Positions 51,754-59,721 of a stretch of DNA of 64,000 bases are shown piece after piece. Every line of letters starts with the position of its first letter. Positions within the stretch are counted from its first letter, which is position 1. The position numbers and the translations under genes were made by a program. This DNA is from Pseudomonas sp. PICF141 (lineage in GTDB: Bacteria; Pseudomonadota; Gammaproteobacteria; Pseudomonadales; Pseudomonadaceae). Location of the stretch: positions 151,735-215,734 of the forward strand of contig NZ_MUNM01000055.1 of NCBI RefSeq assembly GCF_002286815.1, read 5' to 3'. Below the pieces are notes generated by a model. The model saw only the letters and a program-made list of their open reading frames with translations, was not told the origin of the DNA and did no database searches.

Positions 51754-51785
51754 AGGGGTTCTGCGTTAAACCCCAGTCCGAGCCT

Positions 51786-52127
51786 TCATCTGCAACGACT
51801 CATGGTGATCCAGAACTGCACGCCATCGGCCAAACGGCTGAGCGCCAAGGCTACAGAGCGGCGTGAGCCTTCCACATCGTCCGCCAGATCGGCAGCAATG
51901 GCGCTGATGGACAGCAGGTCTTCGGAAGCGTTGGCCAGAAGGGCTTCGGTGTCGATATCGGGGGCGACGGCGAAGAGCTGGGACTTACGGCGTTTGGCCG
52001 GTTTTTCGTGGAGTGGGGGGAAGTAATGGGAAAAGGCGCGGTCGGCGGCTTCCTTCATTTTTTCTGCATCGAGGGATGCTTGGGAATCGACGTCGGTTTC
52101 CGGGGGGTTGGGAGTAGCTTTGAACAT
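51786..52127 (-). CDS. DUF6124 family small protein
   Basis: A 113-residue soluble protein. It begins MFKATPNPPETD and has a central KEAADRAFSHYF segment, a basic patch (HEKPAKRRK) and a C-terminal helical pair LLSISAIAADLADDVEGSRR...LALSRLADGVQ. This is the small Pseudomonas-restricted family labelled DUF6124 (earlier DUF3077), whose function is not known to me. The ATG at 52127 is chosen from the family start; the frame continues upstream but into leader sequence. The gene follows a long hairpin-rich leader (next entry), and a second repeat lies upstream of that. Confidence 0.75.
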   Translation of the reverse strand: MFKATPNPPETDVDSQASLDAEKMKEAADRAFSHYFPPLHEKPAKRRKSQLFAVAPDIDTEALLANASEDLLSISAIAADLADDVEGSRRSVALALSRLADGVQFWITMSRCR

Positions 52128-52450
52128 AGTGAAGCTCCGCTTATGGTTTGGAGCTGGCCCTTTCGGTTTCCGAACGAAGGGGTGGCAGCTGTACGCAGGC
52201 TGGAAACCCGGGAAACGGCAACCCGGTTGACCCGAAGGTCTCCCGCGCACAGCCGCCATAACGGAGTGCACACTTTAAAGGTGCGCAAGCATACGTCATG
52301 AGTGGCGCTTTCACGCCGTTTACTCGTCGGGGTTTCCAATCCCGGTCGCTGAATTGGCAGCGACCCGTAAACGATATAGCTCAGCGCAAAAACCCACCAG
52401 TCAGCGGGTTCCGGCATTGCTGTAGGCAGCAACGCCAGACTGCGTAGCCT
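52128..52450 (-). promoter_or_regulatory. Hairpin-rich leader of the DUF6124 gene
   Basis: About 320 bases without a credible gene. Read toward the DUF6124 start they contain a series of strong inverted repeats: GGC-TTGCTG/CAGCAA-GCC (52413-52436), AACCC/GGGTT (52391-52410), a perfect 8-bp GGTCGCTG/CAGCGACC (52344-52365), CCGGG/CCCGG (near 52209-52227) and a CCCTT-TCGG/CCGA-AAGGG stem (near 52160-52186). This density is far above the neighbouring gaps. It may be a structured regulatory RNA or repeat-derived leader; I cannot tell which from one copy. Confidence 0.45.
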
Positions 52451-52506
52451 CTCACCGTTCCTGCGGACAAACTTTTAAACACAAAACCCCAAGCGGTCGG
52501 ACCCTT

Positions 52507-52634
52507 TGGCGAGGGAGCTTGCCCCGTTCGGCTGCGCAGCAGTCGTAAACCATTGTTCTCTGTGTACCTGATACACCTCGGTTGCAGGTTTTGGGGCCGC
52601 TTCGCAACCCAACGGGGGCAAGCCCCCTCGCCAC
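52507..52634. repeat. ~130-bp palindromic intergenic repeat, copy 5
   Basis: Same family as 4270, with one altered left arm (TTTGGCGAGGGAGCTTGCCCCG). Copies 4 and 5 flank the DUF6124 gene and its leader as direct repeats about 880 bases apart. Confidence 0.9.
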
Positions 52635-52793
52635 AAAGGTTTCTGCGCCAGGTTGAAGATTCCCAAAAAGGGACCGATCGGTCCTGTTTTGGGACTTATC
52701 GGATTGCCGTGAAAAACCTGTCACTAAGCGAAGCCTTGTTCACCCCCCCCACAAAAAGTGCTTGGCCTGCTATCCCACAAGGTATGCGTTCCC

Positions 52794-52820
52794 CTGTGGG
52801 AACGTGGCTTGTCCGCGATG
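52794..52820. repeat. Single arm of the TGTGGGAACGTGGCTTGTCCGCG repeat
   Basis: A diverged half of the repeat family at 9288 without an inverse partner nearby, lying between repeat copy 5 and the lysR remnant. Confidence 0.6.
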
Positions 52821-52836
52821 CAGACGCCACGGTCTG

Positions 52837-53051
52837 TCAGGCTTGCCGATTGGCATACATCCGGTCAGGCGGCATGCTTTCGAGCACGTCCTGGATCAGC
52901 TTCTGCGCCCGTTCTTCCAGCACATAAGCGCTTTCGAGTGGGGTCAGGTTACGGCCTTCGTGTTTGAATAGCGGGCAACGCAGAGCGCTTTCCAGGGAGT
53001 GAATAGCTCGGTGCACGCTGACATTATTAGCTGACGTTTGGCTCGATGGCT
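52837..53051 (-). pseudogene. Remnant of a LysR-family regulator (helix-turn-helix part)
   Basis: The minus strand carries an open stretch of about 70 codons without a start that reads SQTSANNVSVHRAIHSLESA, then RCPLFKHEGRNLTPLESA and a helical tail ending in a stop at 52837. This is the second half of a LysR DNA-binding domain (recognition helix, LESALxCPLF, GRxLTPLESA). The first half and the whole effector domain are missing. The upstream edge is directly cut by a palindromic repeat. The SVHRAIHSLE form is like MdcR-type regulators, which is only a hint. It is clearly not functional. Confidence 0.75.
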
Positions 53052-53236
53052 TTCGTAGGAGCTGCCGAAGGCTGCGATCTTTTGGTCTTTGGCATCTTTG
53101 AGGGCGCTAAGAACCAAGATCTGAGGTTTGGCTCGATGGCTTTTGTAGGAGCTGCCGAAGGCTGCGATCTTTTGATCTTTGGCATCCTAAGATCAAGATC
53201 AAAAGATCGCAGCCTCGTTTCACTCGACAGCTCCTA
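53036..53236. repeat. Cluster of three AGATCGCAGCC-type repeat arms with a 90-bp tandem duplication
   Basis: A 61-base block (GTTTGGCTCGATGGC..., then GTAGGAGCTGCCGAAGGC... to TTTGGCATC) at 53036 recurs at 53126 with two changes. A third arm in inverse orientation lies at about 53190-53236. The duplicated block includes the last codons of the lysR remnant, so it arose after that gene was cut. The inverse arm just precedes the hemolysin III-like gene. Confidence 0.85.
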
Positions 53237-53285
53237 CACAGTTCCTACAGGGCTTTGGGTTGATGAATTTCGAGGTGAGCAACAC

Positions 53286-53903
53286 ATGTATCACGGGGAA
53301 AGATTGAACGCCTGGACGCATCTGGTCGGGGCGGTGGCGTCGTTTGTCGGGGGCGTGTGGCTGCTGGTGATTGCCAGTATGGATGGCAGCCCGTGGAAGA
53401 TCGTCAGTGTGGCGATTTATGCGTTCACCTTGCTGGTGCTCTACAGCGCTTCGACTGTGTACCACAGCGTACGCGGGCGCAAGAAAGCGATCATGCAGAA
53501 GGTCGATCACTTTTCGATCTACCTGCTGATTGCCGGCAGCTACACACCGTTTTGCCTGGTGACCCTGCGCGGGCCGTGGGGCTGGACCTTGTTCGGGATC
53601 GTCTGGGGGCTGGCGCTGATCGGCATTCTGCAAGAGATCAAACCCCGCTCGGAAGCGCGGATCCTCTCGATCGTGATTTACGCGGTGATGGGCTGGATCG
53701 TGCTGGTGGCGGTCAAGCCATTACTGGCGGCGCTGGGGCCAGTCGGCTTTGCCTGGCTGGCGTCGGGCGGGGTGTTGTACACCGTGGGGATCATCTTTTT
53801 TGCCCTCGACCATCGCCTGCGACATGCCCATGGGGTCTGGCATTTGTTTGTGATTGCCGGGAGCGTGCTGCACTTTGTGGCGATTTTGTTTTATGTCCTC
53901 TGA
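53286..53903 (+). CDS. Hemolysin III/YqfA family membrane protein
   Basis: A 205-residue integral membrane protein with seven hydrophobic segments. ERLNAWTHLVGAVASF, STVYHSVRG, KVDHFSIYLLIAGSYTPF and the C-terminal HAHGVWHLFVIAGS are PAQR/HlyIII signatures with metal-binding His residues. A haemolytic role is not implied; bacterial members affect membrane lipid homeostasis. The frame is open upstream through repeat DNA, but the ATG at 53286 with GAGGTGAG before it is the family start. Confidence 0.92.
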   Translation: MYHGERLNAWTHLVGAVASFVGGVWLLVIASMDGSPWKIVSVAIYAFTLLVLYSASTVYHSVRGRKKAIMQKVDHFSIYLLIAGSYTPFCLVTLRGPWGWTLFGIVWGLALIGILQEIKPRSEARILSIVIYAVMGWIVLVAVKPLLAALGPVGFAWLASGGVLYTVGIIFFALDHRLRHAHGVWHLFVIAGSVLHFVAILFYVL

Positions 53904-53908
53904 GGCCA

Positions 53909-54817
53909 TCACGGGATTAAGCGATCCAACTGCGCCTGCGCCCGTCGGCTGAACACCTGCAACAAATCGCTCAAGGTGTGAGGGGGTGGCTCGTCGGCGC
54001 GGGTTACCGCGTACAGCGTGATGGGCAACGCCGGCGTCAGCGGTCGAATCGCCGTGGTGGCGGCAGACGCGCCGAGTGCGGTGAACGGGTCGATTACCGC
54101 CAAACCGGCCCCGGATTCCACCATCGCCCGCGCCAGCGAATAGGTCTGCACCGCGATGCGGATCTTTGGCGCTGGATTGACCGCTTCAAGGTAGCTGTCG
54201 AGTCGGGCGGCCAGCGGGTCAGCGCTGGACAGGCCGATCAGCGGTGCGCCGGCCAGTTCGCTCAACGGCAGCGGCTGGCTCAGGACGTCATCGCGCCAAT
54301 AGCCCAACGGTGCCAGCGCTACCAAAACCCCGCAGGCCAAAACCTGGGCCTTCAGGCCAGGATGATCCGGCAGTTGCAGCGTCAGGGCGAGATCCACTTC
54401 GCGCATCAGCAGGTTCTGCATCAGCTCGCGGCTGTGGGCGCTGGACAGTTCGCAGGCGATTTGCGGGTAGCGTTGCGTCCATTCGTTGATCGCCGGCGGC
54501 AGCAGCGACAAGGCCAGCGCCGGGATCGCACCGATTCGTACACTGTGGCCCGGCTCGCGGCGCAGGCTCTGGGCCAGACGTCGCACGCCTTGCAGGCTTT
54601 CGGTGACCTTGTCGACCTCGCGCTCAAGCTCCAGGGCTTCGGGCGTCGGCTGCAATTTACCGCGCACCCGCAGGAATAATGGAAAGCCCAGTTGCTGTTC
54701 GGCGTGTTGCAGCACTTTGCTCACCGCCGGCTGCGACACGTGCAGCAATTGAGCGGCGCCACTGACCGAACCGGTCTGGCGGATGGCCTGAAAAATCTCG
54801 ATGTGTCGCAGTCGCAT
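53909..54817 (-). CDS. LysR-family transcriptional regulator
   Basis: A 302-residue regulator with an N-terminal winged helix (RHIEIFQAIRQTGSVSGAAQLLHVSQPAVSKVLQHAE) and a substrate-binding effector domain (about 90-290). It is divergent from the D-amino-acid-dehydrogenase-like gene, with 107 bases between the starts, so it most likely controls it and the following binding protein. It converges with the hemolysin III-like gene 5 bases away. The ATG at 54817 is preferred over the earlier one because MRLRHIEIF is the family start. Confidence 0.92.
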   Translation of the reverse strand: MRLRHIEIFQAIRQTGSVSGAAQLLHVSQPAVSKVLQHAEQQLGFPLFLRVRGKLQPTPEALELEREVDKVTESLQGVRRLAQSLRREPGHSVRIGAIPALALSLLPPAINEWTQRYPQIACELSSAHSRELMQNLLMREVDLALTLQLPDHPGLKAQVLACGVLVALAPLGYWRDDVLSQPLPLSELAGAPLIGLSSADPLAARLDSYLEAVNPAPKIRIAVQTYSLARAMVESGAGLAVIDPFTALGASAATTAIRPLTPALPITLYAVTRADEPPPHTLSDLLQVFSRRAQAQLDRLIP

Positions 54818-54924
54818 GACAAGTCCATAACCTTTGTTTATGGGTAAGGCATCTTTATGCATTGTTCAACGGCTGTCACCTGGTCCTAACCTCAAGTACG
54901 TTCCAACAACGCTTAAGGACTGAC

Positions 54925-56166
54925 ATGGCTCAGCGGGTTTGCATCATCGGTGGCGGCGTCATCGGGCTGACGACGGCTTACGCACTGGTGCGCGACGGCA
55001 TCGATGTGACGCTGATCGAGGCCAGGGATTCGTTTGCCAGCGAAACCAGTTTCGCCAACGGCGGCCAGTTGTCCTACCGCTATGTCGCGCCACTGGCCGA
55101 TGCCGGCGTACCGTTGCAGGCGCTGGGCTGGATGTTGCGCGCTGACTCGCCCTTGAAGCTGCGTCCGCGCCTGGACCCGGCGCAATGGCGCTGGATGGCG
55201 TCCTTTCTGGCGGCCTGCCGGCGTTCGGTGAATCAGCGCAACGGCGCACACCTGCTGCGCCTGGCGCTGCTGAGCCAGGCCACGCTGCAACGCTGGCGCG
55301 ACGAAGATCGCCTCGACGGTTTTAATTGGCGGCGCAACGGCAAACTGGTGACGTTTCGTGAAGCCGCAAGCTTCGAGCATGCGCGCCACAGTCTGGCTGA
55401 TCCGCAACAGCAACAGGTGTTGTCCCGGACCGAGTGCGCACAGCTGGAGCCGGCACTCGCCGAGGCGCCGTTTGTGGGCGCGATCTACACGCCCGATGAA
55501 GAAGTCGCCGATTGCCATGGGTTCTGCCTGCAACTGGTGGCCCGGCTCAAGGCGTCGGGGCGTTGCGAGTTTTTGCCGGGGCGCACGGTCACCGGCATTC
55601 GCCACGGCGACGGCGCGGTGCAGGCCATCGAAATGGGCGCGCAGGTATTACCGGTCGAGCAATTGGTGATCGCTGCCGGTCATCGCAGCCCGGCGCTGGC
55701 GTTGCCGGGCATGAACCTGCCGCTGTACCCGCTCAAGGGCTACAGCCTGACCCTGCCGATCCGCGCCGAACACCGCGCGCCAGAGCTGAGCATCACCGAT
55801 TACAACCGCAAAATCGTTTACGCCCGCATCGGGGAACAACTGCGGGTGGCGGCAATGGTCGACATTGTCGGCTTCGACCCGGCGCTCGATCCCAAGCGTC
55901 TGGCGCTGATCAAACGCCAGGCCCAGGAAACCTTGCCCAATGCCGGCGATTACGACGCTGCCATTGAATGGGCCGGCATGCGCCCGGCGACCCCCAGCGG
56001 CGTGCCGTTGATTGGCGCCACGGCGTACCGCAACCTCTGGGTCAACCTCGGGCATGGCGCCCTGGGTTTCACTTTGGCCTGCGGTAGCGCGCGGCTGCTG
56101 AGTGAGTTGATTGCCCGACGCGCGCCCTCGATTGAAATGCAGGGGCTCGGCCCCGCTCGCTGCTAA
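54925..56166 (+). CDS. D-amino-acid-dehydrogenase-like FAD oxidoreductase
   Basis: A 413-residue DAO-family flavoprotein. The N-terminal VCIIGGGVIGLTTAYALVRDG is the FAD-binding motif, ETSFANGGQLSYRYVAPLADAG is the DadA-type signature, and the C-terminal segment WAGMRPATPSGVPLIG...NLGHGALGFTLACGSARL completes the flavin site. It probably oxidises a D-amino acid or related amine to the keto acid, feeding electrons to the quinone pool. It is not the main dadA operon (no alr/dadX beside it). The next gene encodes an amino-acid binding protein 27 bases away. Confidence 0.88.
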   Translation: MAQRVCIIGGGVIGLTTAYALVRDGIDVTLIEARDSFASETSFANGGQLSYRYVAPLADAGVPLQALGWMLRADSPLKLRPRLDPAQWRWMASFLAACRRSVNQRNGAHLLRLALLSQATLQRWRDEDRLDGFNWRRNGKLVTFREAASFEHARHSLADPQQQQVLSRTECAQLEPALAEAPFVGAIYTPDEEVADCHGFCLQLVARLKASGRCEFLPGRTVTGIRHGDGAVQAIEMGAQVLPVEQLVIAAGHRSPALALPGMNLPLYPLKGYSLTLPIRAEHRAPELSITDYNRKIVYARIGEQLRVAAMVDIVGFDPALDPKRLALIKRQAQETLPNAGDYDAAIEWAGMRPATPSGVPLIGATAYRNLWVNLGHGALGFTLACGSARLLSELIARRAPSIEMQGLGPARC

Positions 56167-56193
56167 ACGCTTAACCCACAACGGAGAATAACA

Positions 56194-57096
56194 ATGCAAA
56201 CAATCACGTTGATCGGCTGCACACTCGGCCTGCTGCTCGCCAGTCAGGTCCAGGCCAATGAAGCGCCGCTGACCGGCACGCTGAACAAGGTCGCCAATGC
56301 CAGGAGCATCACGCTGGGCTATCGCGATGCATCGGTGCCGTTCTCTTATGTGGGTGATCACACGGGGCAGCCGATGGGCTATTCGGTGGACCTGGCGAGC
56401 AAGATTGTCGAGCGCATCAAGCAAAAGCTTGAACTGCCGGATTTGCAGGTGAAGTACACCCTGGTGACCTCGCAAACACGTATTCCACTGGTACAGAACG
56501 GCACGGTCGACCTTGAATGTGGCTCCACCGGCGTGACTGCCGAGCGCATGCGGCAAGTGGCGTTTTCCTATGGGTTCATCTACGTGAAGGGGCAGCTGCT
56601 CACGGCGAAGGACAGCGGCATCAAGCGCTTCGCCGACCTGCGCGGCAAGAACGTGGTGACCACTGCCGGCACCACCAATGAGCGGTTTCTGAAGAGCTAC
56701 AACGTCGATCACAAGATCGACATGTTCGTGATCAGCGCCAAGGACCACGGCGAAGCCTTCCAGATGCTGCAGTCAGGGCGGGCGGCGGCGTTCTACATGG
56801 ACGATGCATTGCTTTACGGTGAGCGCGCCAAGGCCCACGATCCGCATAAGTGGGTGGTGGTGGGCGAGGAGCAATCACGGGAAATCTACAGTTGCATGGT
56901 GCGCAAGGGCGATCCGCAATTTCTCGAGCTGGTGAATTCGACGCTTGCTGATTTGTATAGCTCAGGGGAAATCAATAGTATCTACAACCGCTGGTTCCAG
57001 CAGCCGATTCCGCCTAAAGGTTTGAATCTTGAGTTTCCGATGACCAGCGAACTGAAGGCGATCATTGCGAAGCCGGTGAGTGATCCGGTGCAATAG
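56194..57096 (+). CDS. Amino-acid ABC transporter substrate-binding protein (GltI-like)
   Basis: A 300-residue periplasmic protein with a signal peptide ending near VQA (about 20). The SBP_bac_3 fold is clear: ITLGYRDASVPFSYV, YSVDLASKIVERIKQKL, IPLVQNGTVDLECGSTGVT (with the C-pocket Asp/Glu), and GRAAAFYMDDALLYG. It resembles glutamate/aspartate-binding proteins. No permease or ATPase gene is adjacent, so it must use components elsewhere. Its place after the flavoprotein suggests uptake of the same substrate. Confidence 0.9.
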   Translation: MQTITLIGCTLGLLLASQVQANEAPLTGTLNKVANARSITLGYRDASVPFSYVGDHTGQPMGYSVDLASKIVERIKQKLELPDLQVKYTLVTSQTRIPLVQNGTVDLECGSTGVTAERMRQVAFSYGFIYVKGQLLTAKDSGIKRFADLRGKNVVTTAGTTNERFLKSYNVDHKIDMFVISAKDHGEAFQMLQSGRAAAFYMDDALLYGERAKAHDPHKWVVVGEEQSREIYSCMVRKGDPQFLELVNSTLADLYSSGEINSIYNRWFQQPIPPKGLNLEFPMTSELKAIIAKPVSDPVQ

Positions 57097-57105
57097 TTCC
57101 TGAAA

Positions 57106-57136
57106 GATCGTTCCCGCGCAGAGCGTGGGAACGATC
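57106..57136. repeat. Short palindrome GATCGTTCCC...GGGAACGATC
   Basis: A 10-bp perfect inverted repeat with an 11-base centre, a reduced form of the repeat at 30125. It lies between the convergent binding-protein and rsmE genes and can act as a terminator. Confidence 0.85.
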
Positions 57137-57149
57137 AAAACGATCAAAC

Positions 57150-57869
57150 CTAGAAGTCGCCCCACAACTGTTGAGCCACCGCCAACGCGACCACCGGCGC
57201 GGTTTCGGTGCGCAATACGCGAGGGCCGAGGCGGGCGGCGTGGAAACCGCCTGCCTTGGCCTGCTCGACTTCAGTGTCGGACAACCCGCCTTCCGGGCCG
57301 ATCAGAAACGCCAGTGTCGCCGGCTTCGCATGGCTCACCAGTGGCTCGGCCACCGGGTGCAACACCAGCTTCAATTCGGCTTCCGTCTGCTTCAACCAGT
57401 CGGCCAACAGCAGCGGTGGGTGAATCACCGGCACCGATGAACGCCCACACTGCTCGCAAGCGCTGATCGCCACCTGACGCCAGTGCATCAGGCGTTTGTC
57501 GGCGCGCTCGTCCTTGAGGCGAACTTCGCAGCGGTCGGTGAAGATCGGCGTGATTTCGCTGACCCCCAGTTCGGTGGCTTTCTGAATCGCCCAGTCCATC
57601 CGCTCGCCACGGGACAAGCCTTGGCCGAGATGGACCGCAAGCGACGACTCGACCTGCCCGGCAAAGCGTTCATCGATTTTCACCACGACGCGCTTCTTGC
57701 CGACGTCCGCCAGCGTGCCGCGAAACTCATGGCCCGAACCGTCGAACAATTGCACCGCATCACCCTCGGCCATGCGCAGCACGCGGCTGATGTAATGCGC
57801 CTGGGCCTCGGGAAGCTCGTGTTCGCCGATGCTCAAGGGGGCGTCGATAAAGAAGCGGGACAGTCTCAT
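57150..57869 (-). CDS. rsmE: 16S rRNA (uracil1498-N3)-methyltransferase
   Basis: A 239-residue SPOUT methyltransferase that modifies U1498. RLSRFFIDAPLS is the usual N-terminus (PUA-like domain about 1-70), and FLIGPEGGLSDTEVE and RLGPRVLRTETAPVVAL are the knot motifs. The ATG at 57869 is chosen because the longer frame translates a palindromic repeat. Confidence 0.95.
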   Translation of the reverse strand: MRLSRFFIDAPLSIGEHELPEAQAHYISRVLRMAEGDAVQLFDGSGHEFRGTLADVGKKRVVVKIDERFAGQVESSLAVHLGQGLSRGERMDWAIQKATELGVSEITPIFTDRCEVRLKDERADKRLMHWRQVAISACEQCGRSSVPVIHPPLLLADWLKQTEAELKLVLHPVAEPLVSHAKPATLAFLIGPEGGLSDTEVEQAKAGGFHAARLGPRVLRTETAPVVALAVAQQLWGDF

Positions 57870-57927
57870 CAATGGTCTCTGTAAAAAGTCGAATGTAGCT
57901 TGGCACTGATCTGCGGCAACGGCTTTT

Positions 57928-58058
57928 GTGGCGAGGGGGCTTGCCCCCGTCCGGCTGCGCAGCAGTCGTAAATCTGGCTGATGCGTTTTAACTGACAAAA
58001 CCCGGTGGCCGGTTTTAGGGCCGCTTCGCGACCCAACGGGGGCAAGCCCCCTCGCCAC
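57928..58058. repeat. ~130-bp palindromic intergenic repeat, copy 6
   Basis: Same family as 4270, in the gap between bioA and rsmE, both on the minus strand. Centre sequence differs from the other copies. Confidence 0.9.
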
Positions 58059-58092
58059 AGAAGCTCTTTCACACAGGAGTTTGCATAAGGCT

Positions 58093-59499
58093 TCAGCCCG
58101 GATCACGGTAGCCCGGATGAAAGTCCTTTGGCACTGCCACGCTGATGCTGTCACGGGTGGCGAGGTCGATGCCTTCGCTGGCCACTTCGGCCAGAAAATC
58201 GATCTGCTCGGGGGTAATCACGTACGGCGGCAGGAAATACACCACGCTGCCCAGCGGCCGGAGTAATGCACCACGCTCCAGTGCATGCTGGAACACCCTC
58301 AAACCGCGACGCTCCTGCCACGGGTAAGCGGTCTTGCTGGCTTTGTCCTTGACCATCTCGATGGCCAGCACCATGCCGGTCTGACGCACTTCGGCAACAT
58401 TCGGGTGGTCAACCAGGTGCGCGGTGGAGGAGGCCATGCGTTGAGCCAGGGCCTTGTTGTTCTCGATGACGTTGTCTTCTTCGAAGATATCCAGCGTCGC
58501 CAATGCCGCCGCGCACGCCAGCGGATTGCCGGTGTAGCTGTGGGAATGCAGGAAGGCGCGCAAGGTCGGGTAGTCATCGTAGAAGGCGCTGTAGACCTCA
58601 TCGGTGGTCAGCACCGCCGCCAACGGCAGGTAACCGCCGGTCAGGGCCTTGGACAGGCAGAGGAAGTCAGGACGGATGCCGGCCTGTTCGCAGGCGAACA
58701 TCGTTCCGGTGCGGCCGAAACCGACGGCGATTTCATCATGAATCAAGTGCACGCCATAACGATCGCAGGCGTCGCGCAGCAACTTCAGGTACACCGGATG
58801 ATACATGCGCATCCCACCGGCGCCTTGAATCAGCGGCTCCAGAATCACGGCAGCCACGCTGTCGTGGTTGTCGGCCAGGGTCTGCTCCATGGCGGCGAAC
58901 ATGTTGCGCGAGTGTTCTTCCCAGCTCATGCCCTCGGGGCGCAGATAGCAATCGGGGCTCGGCACCTTGATGGTGTCCATCAGCAGGGCTTTGTAGGTTT
59001 CGGTGAACAACGGCACATCGCCCACCGCCATCGCCGCCATGGTTTCACCGTGATATCCGTTGGTGAGGGTGACGAAGCGCTTCTTGTTCGGCTGGCCGCG
59101 GTTGAGCCAGTAGTGAAAGCTCATTTTCAGCGCGACTTCGATGCACGACGAACCGTTATCGGCGTAGAAGCACCGGGTCAGGCCTTCAGGCGTCATCTTC
59201 ACCAGACGCTCCGACAGTTCGATCACCGGCTGATGGCTGAAACCGGCGAGGATCACATGTTCCAGCTGATCGACCTGATCCTTGATGCGCTGGTTGATCC
59301 GCGGGTTGGCGTGGCCGAACACATTGACCCACCAGGAGCTGACTGCGTCGAGGTAGCGCTTGCCTTCGAAGTCTTCCAGCCAGACGCCTTCGCCGCGCTT
59401 GATCGGGATCAGCGGCAGCTGTTCGTGGTCTTTCATCTGGGTGCAGGGATGCCACAACACCGAAAGATCGCGTTGCATCCACTGATTATTCAGGCCCAT
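58093..59499 (-). CDS. bioA: Adenosylmethionine-8-amino-7-oxononanoate aminotransferase
   Basis: A 468-residue class III aminotransferase. WHPCTQMKDHE near the N-terminus and the Tyr/Trp substrate residues (SSWWVNVFGH) are BioA-specific; the PLP Lys is in LCLSKALTGGYLPLAA and the Asp in HDEIAVGFGRTG. It uses SAM as amino donor to make DAPA in biotin synthesis. The C-terminal tail after DSISVAVPKDF is slightly extended. It stands apart from other bio genes. Confidence 0.93.
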   Translation of the reverse strand: MGLNNQWMQRDLSVLWHPCTQMKDHEQLPLIPIKRGEGVWLEDFEGKRYLDAVSSWWVNVFGHANPRINQRIKDQVDQLEHVILAGFSHQPVIELSERLVKMTPEGLTRCFYADNGSSCIEVALKMSFHYWLNRGQPNKKRFVTLTNGYHGETMAAMAVGDVPLFTETYKALLMDTIKVPSPDCYLRPEGMSWEEHSRNMFAAMEQTLADNHDSVAAVILEPLIQGAGGMRMYHPVYLKLLRDACDRYGVHLIHDEIAVGFGRTGTMFACEQAGIRPDFLCLSKALTGGYLPLAAVLTTDEVYSAFYDDYPTLRAFLHSHSYTGNPLACAAALATLDIFEEDNVIENNKALAQRMASSTAHLVDHPNVAEVRQTGMVLAIEMVKDKASKTAYPWQERRGLRVFQHALERGALLRPLGSVVYFLPPYVITPEQIDFLAEVASEGIDLATRDSISVAVPKDFHPGYRDPG

Positions 59500-59583
59500 G
59501 TTCAGTCTCCTCGAGGCAGCTCGCTTGGTGCGCGGGCAAACAATCGCGCAAGCCTATGCAATGCGCGTCATCGGGACAACCCA

Positions 59584-59611
59584 TTGTGTCAATTGAGCTA
59601 CTTTGTATAAG
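59584..59611 (+). promoter_or_regulatory. Candidate promoter for the secreted FAD oxidoreductase gene
   Basis: TTGTGT and TATAAG are separated by 16 bases, with the start codon about 110 bases further on. It lies between the divergent bioA and oxidoreductase genes. A fair but not strong match to sigma70. Confidence 0.4.
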
Positions 59612-59721
59612 GCCGTAGACGTGGCTGGCGGCGTTTTGATGGCTGACGTATTCTTCGCGGTCCTTTGAGTCGTCTGACTCGTAAAACCGCTATTTCCTCA
59701 TGTATTTCCGGAGTTCGCTGA

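Noticed and set aside
52055..52432. 125-codon minus-strand frame over the DUF6124 leader
   Set aside because: It overlaps the true gene in another frame and tracks a hairpin-rich leader; its likely conservation would be at RNA or DNA level.
53046..53285. N-terminal extension of the hemolysin III-like protein
   Set aside because: The extra 80 residues are two translated repeat units (MAFVGAAEGCDLL twice), not protein.
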